Source: Rostratula benghalensis
Taxonomy: Eukaryota > Chordata > Aves > Charadriiformes > Rostratulidae
Assembly (NCBI GenBank): GCA_013399305.1
Contig: VXAI01000241.1
Coordinates: 789,460-853,459, forward strand
Reading direction: 5' to 3'
Length of the DNA: 64,000 bases
A model generated the notes under the pieces. It saw only the letters and a list, made by a program, of their open reading frames with translations, ran no database searches and was not told where the DNA came from. Positions 60,301 to 64,000 of the stretch are shown here, piece after piece. How positions within the stretch are numbered: position 1 is the stretch's first letter; every line of letters starts with the position of its first letter. The translations under genes were made by a program, and so were the position numbers.

Positions 60301-62231
60301 TAACATCTGAAGGAAGGTTAGGGAACTGTCCTGCACTGAATGTGCCACTTCCTTGCATGGCCCTAAAATGGCCTTTTTTCAAGCTCAGTTTTAGGTAATG
60401 GTCCTAATTCTGATGTGTTAGGGATTAACTACAGCAAATAAAATTTACAAGCTTGGGGCTTTACTTGGGCTTTTAGCTTTACAATGCTAGAGTAATAACA
60501 CTTCTACACTTGGAAAAATTAATCCTGAGGCTTCTGCCATAGCACCTCCTCCTCTTATTGATCTTCACTGTGGTCAAGTGGTCTTACATTATTGAAGTCA
60601 GCTTGGCCTCTGTGAACACTATCACTTAATTTCATTTCTGTATTAATGCTGTGTCAGATTTATTGCAGCATGTGTTAGAAATGGTAATCCAGACTGGTTC
60701 TGAAGGTAGGTTTCTACTCTGCAAAGCCTTTTTTTTTTCCTTAAAGGATTTCTGGTTTTTTTTCTGCCATGCTTTTATTGACTCTCTGTTCCTTCTCCTT
60801 GTCCAAATTTCAATTTCAGCATTAGTTTCCTGAAATAATTTATCCTTGGCTCCACCCAGACTTTCTATGATTTTAGCAACATGCAACCTATATACTGTTA
60901 ATTGCAGAATGAGCACAATCATCCATGAAACTTTTTTTTTTTAAATGACTGTGTGCTAGGATGTTTTCCATTCTTCTTAAAGTGTCTCTTCCCTCCCTCC
61001 CTCTGAGATAAACCCTACCAGGCTTTCATTAACTCACACTCTATACCATTCACCCTTTCTCTCTCGTTATGTCTCTATAGCTGTGGTATATTATATGTAG
61101 TATATTTCCAAATGATTTAAGAATTTAATGTGATACACTGAGGAAGTGCACAGATGTAAAGACTACCTCTTTTTTTTTTTTTTTGTCTGCCTACATGAGT
61201 ATCTAAAATTTAATTAGCTTTCAGCACACTGACAAGTCTTTTTCTACAGAAAAATGCCACATTGTCTTCCAATCGGAAATGCTTACAGTAAAAGCTGACC
61301 ACTGCAATAGGTTACCTGTTCTCTCGAGAGATATTGTAGAAAGTTCATTTACTCTTTACCCCCAATTTCTCTTTACGTTGTCTCTTGCTAAGGCTAGTCT
61401 GCATTATAGGCCCTGGAGGAAAAAAAGGCATCTTTTAAACATCAGAATTATTGGAAAGTTCTTAGCTTGGCCCAGATGTCTGTCTTTTAAATGAAAAAGC
61501 TCTGACACTGCCAAGTGCACTTCAGCCAAATTTGCTAATTTTCTGGGAACAGCTGTTCTGTCCTCTGGGCTACTGTCAATCTCCGGTTTATTCAAATTCT
61601 GACTTTGCAGGTTAAGACAAATAATAGCAACAAGGCTAAAAGATTAGATTGCTCTTTGTTGTTGATCCAAGCTTCTTCCAAGTTCTGTCTTGCCTAATTG
61701 CCTGGTGTGACTAATGGTAATGGTTCTGTGCTTTTCCCAATTCTCCTTCTTTATTAGTTCCAGCATCTTTGACACACTGAGACCTTAAACTTTTTCCCCT
61801 CCTGGCCTTTATTTCAGATTTTGCAAGGCACATCTATGATGGTTTCAGTTTTGTACCAGAAGATAGCTTGATCAGCAGTAGGTATCATGACCTAGTTCTG
61901 CAGAAAATCACATAGGCAGATAGTGCCGTTGTTCATCATCTGCTCTGTCATGTTTGTGGGCATGTTAAGTTCCCCCTTGTGAGAACCCAGACAAAATATG
62001 TTTATACACATGAAGTGATATACAGCTTTGGCTTGAACCTAAATTACTAGTGCTAGCTCTTTTTGATCTCGGGCTTTTCATTCCCAGAATTTTATCAGAT
62101 TTAGAAACCTATGAAACATTGCAATCAATTATTTATGCTTCTGAGCCTATTCTTGAAGTCCTTATGCTTCTGCTTTTTCGAATAATCACTTTGTATCTTT
62201 TTACAAAATAAGCTGACTGGAGTTTCTACAG
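57364..62231 (+). other. SEMA4D: Alternative SEMA4D intron, right part
   Basis: Intron-like sequence with T runs at 58844 and 59892 and a short duplication (ttaatgtctaagc twice near 60199-60227). A 96-codon minus-strand frame at 60632-60922 has no recognised domain. Confidence 0.65.
58844..58868. repeat. Poly-T tract (25 T)
   Basis: Uninterrupted T run in the long alternative intron, followed by a pyrimidine stretch. No exon-like sequence follows it. Confidence 0.95.
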
Positions 62232-62441
62232 GTCCCGATGACTCCTATTTTGTCTGGAAGAAGAATGGACAGAAGATGAAGGCATGTATCACTGAACAAT
62301 CTCATATGCTGTTTGATGGCAGAGTGCACGTTCTGAGTTGGGTGAAAGACTCAATATCAGAAAACACAGAATATAAATGTACAGTAATCTCAGAAGTTGA
62401 GAACACAACATCAGAAGTGCACATCACAGTGGAAGATAAAG
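62232..62441 (+). CDS. SEMA4D: SEMA4D alternative exon: second half of the alternative Ig-like domain
   Basis: 210 nt, phase 1 to 1, between gtttctacag and aaag|gtaggc, after a 10.8-kb intron. Encodes GPDDSYFVWKKNGQKMKACI, a stretch ending VHVLSWVKDSI, then NTEYKCTVISEVENTTSEVH. Trp of FVWKKNG and Cys of EYKC supply the Ig core Trp and second cysteine for the domain begun at 51243. Sequon NTT. The recalled human short form reads FVWEKNG, HALSWLQDAI and EYRCSV in the same places. Confidence 0.88.
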
Positions 62442-63884
62442 GTAGGCTGGTTTTGAATGTATGCAGTAACTGGCCTGACCCTGATACACGTAAAGGCCTG
62501 TAATTTTCACCCATAAAACTTGTGCATATCTGAAGGTGCTAATTCTTGCTTACTGTATTATAATCCACTGCATTTCAGTTGTTTATGAAAAGGTTTTAGA
62601 GCCCCAAAAATTTCTTCTTCCACACCATCCGACAAAAGAATTAACCTGCAAATTATCAGTTATCATCTAAAAATGAAACCAAAGCTGCTGAACTCAGAGA
62701 CACAACCCAAAAGCCAGAGGTGTACTAGAATTGAAAATAGGTACTCTGCCAGAATATTACAGGGTAATGTAGAAAAGTGCTTTAATGCCAAGGAAATCAG
62801 ACGGTAACGTGAAACCCCCACCACCCAGGATTTAAAAAAATCAGATTATTTGTAAACCACCTGCAGTTGGGTGAGGTCAGTTACTATCTCTTCACTTGGA
62901 CACTAACTGGGCAGGAGGTCAATGAGCTAACTTCAGCAGCTGTGCAAGATCTTTGGGTAGCCAGAAATGACCAAAGCCACTTGAGAAACATTTGCAACTA
63001 GCCTTTAGTAACTTATCTAGGCCTGGTGAAAGTCTAAATAGTCTTTAAAAAAGACAGCAAGAGCAATGAAGATGATACCGTATGGTTTTTTCTTGGCAGA
63101 ATAAAGGAAAAAATTAACTAGCTGGTTAGTAGCAAATGTGAATTTGTCCAAAACAGCTCAACCCTTTTTTCAGTGAAAAGCAGTAGGAGTTCCACAAGTT
63201 GTTTTACCATTGTTCCAGTTACTTTAAAATCTGCCTCAGAAGCAGAAGGAAGAATATCTTGGAGAAACTATTGTAAAATGAAAACAAGGGTAGGCCTCCA
63301 CTGCGCACCAAGAGCATTATATATTGTTGCTAATGTCCTGAAGAATAAATAGAAAAATGTTACATCTGTGTATGTCACTACCCCTGTTACACTCTGCCAG
63401 AAAAACTGGTTTTCATTATTGGAACTAGGATTTTGTCAAGACGCAGTAAAATAGGCCCTCTTAGTTAGTCATCTCTACATTGAGAATTAACTACATTACT
63501 GAAAAACAGGGAAATTACAGCTGGAAATAGTCACCTCTACCCTATCATTCTTCTCTCTGGTGTTGGTGTGATCTAACAGCATTCCTGTGCTTTTTAGATG
63601 GGCTTGAACTTTAACATGTAGGTTGTATTATCTAGACCATGAATCACAGATTAGGCACTGACTCTGTTTTACGCTGCAGGCTATAAAGTTTGCCACAGAG
63701 GGGAGGGACATGACTGCTTGAATAGAACTTACTTCCAAAATAACATGAGAGGACATAAAGCAAAATGAAGCACAAGATGGTGGCTTTTGTTCCTTCTAGC
63801 TCAGTCCTCCAGAGGAAATATGGCAACAGATATCAGCTCATGTCATTATGCAGTTATGTAATCATGCCCATGTACAATTCTTAG
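62442..63884 (+). other. SEMA4D: Alternative SEMA4D intron before the tail exon
   Basis: 1443 bp, gtaggc to cttag. Nothing else recognised. Confidence 0.75.
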
Positions 63885-63982
63885 ATAGTGCTGGTCAGGA
63901 TGGATGGACCAAAGAATTTGCTATCTGGAGAAGTGCCATCAGCAAACATGATGAGATGATGCAAAACTGGAGGAAAACATGG
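63885..63982 (+). CDS. SEMA4D: SEMA4D alternative exon: Trp/Met-rich C-terminal tail (final exon outside window)
   Basis: 98 nt, phase 1 to 0, between caattcttag and atgg|gtaaga. Encodes 33 residues including GWTKEFAIWRSAISKHDEMM and QNWRKTW, aligned without gaps to the recalled human tail (RWTRELSAWRAVAGEHDRMM, QSWRKAW). No hydrophobic helix is present, so a protein ending here would be secreted. Only a handful of codons should remain in a last exon right of position 64000. Summed with exons 1-13 the product is 722 residues so far; human short form is 738. Confidence 0.82.
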
Positions 63983-64000
63983 GTAAGAATTTTTGGAGAA

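Noticed and set aside
60632..60922. 96-codon minus-strand Lys/Arg-rich frame
   Set aside because: Lys-rich part reflects the reverse of T-rich sequence; no family resemblance.

Overview
This window is nuclear DNA from a bird. The main evidence is spliced vertebrate exons with GT-AG introns, several CR1 LINE fragments whose 3' ends read like ATTCTATGATT, and two LTRs of an avian endogenous-retrovirus type with TGTC/CA-like ends. The DNA is AT-rich and intron-dominated. The species cannot be named from the sequence. In chicken this part of human chromosome 9 synteny lies on the Z chromosome, so Z linkage is likely, but that is inference.

The one gene I can support is SEMA4D (semaphorin 4D, CD100) on the + strand. 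Fourteen coding exons between 29571 and 49316 join in frame with consensus GT-AG junctions and give a protein of 855 residues (human: 862). The order is signal peptide, sema domain, PSI domain, Ig-like C2 domain, Ser/Thr/Pro-rich stalk, one transmembrane helix and a cytoplasmic tail ending in DAEGD. The 3' UTR runs to about 50870, after two AATAAA signals.

Downstream of that polyadenylation region are three more exons (51243-51449, 62232-62441, 63885-63982). Their phases fit a splice that skips exon 14. They encode a different Ig-like domain and a Trp/Met-rich tail with no membrane segment, matching what I remember of the short human SEMA4D isoform. The gene therefore appears to make a membrane form and an alternatively terminated, probably secreted form. 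The last exon of the short form lies past the right edge.

Layout: 1-29290 is 5' flank or the large first intron(s), with CR1 copies (3160-4325, 5672-6015 minus, 8641-9485 minus, 11560-11905, 18985-20408), two related LTRs in opposite orientation (5434-~6342 minus, 9486-10069 plus), an assembly gap (18220-18259) and one exon-like 64-bp segment (23297-23360) that may be a 5' UTR exon. The coding exons and introns occupy 29571-49316. Intron 11 holds a 112-bp inverted repeat with 1.16 kb between its arms. Intron 13 holds a 17-bp tandem repeat interrupted by an assembly gap. The region 50870-64000 holds the alternative exons, one more CR1 fragment and otherwise unremarkable intron.
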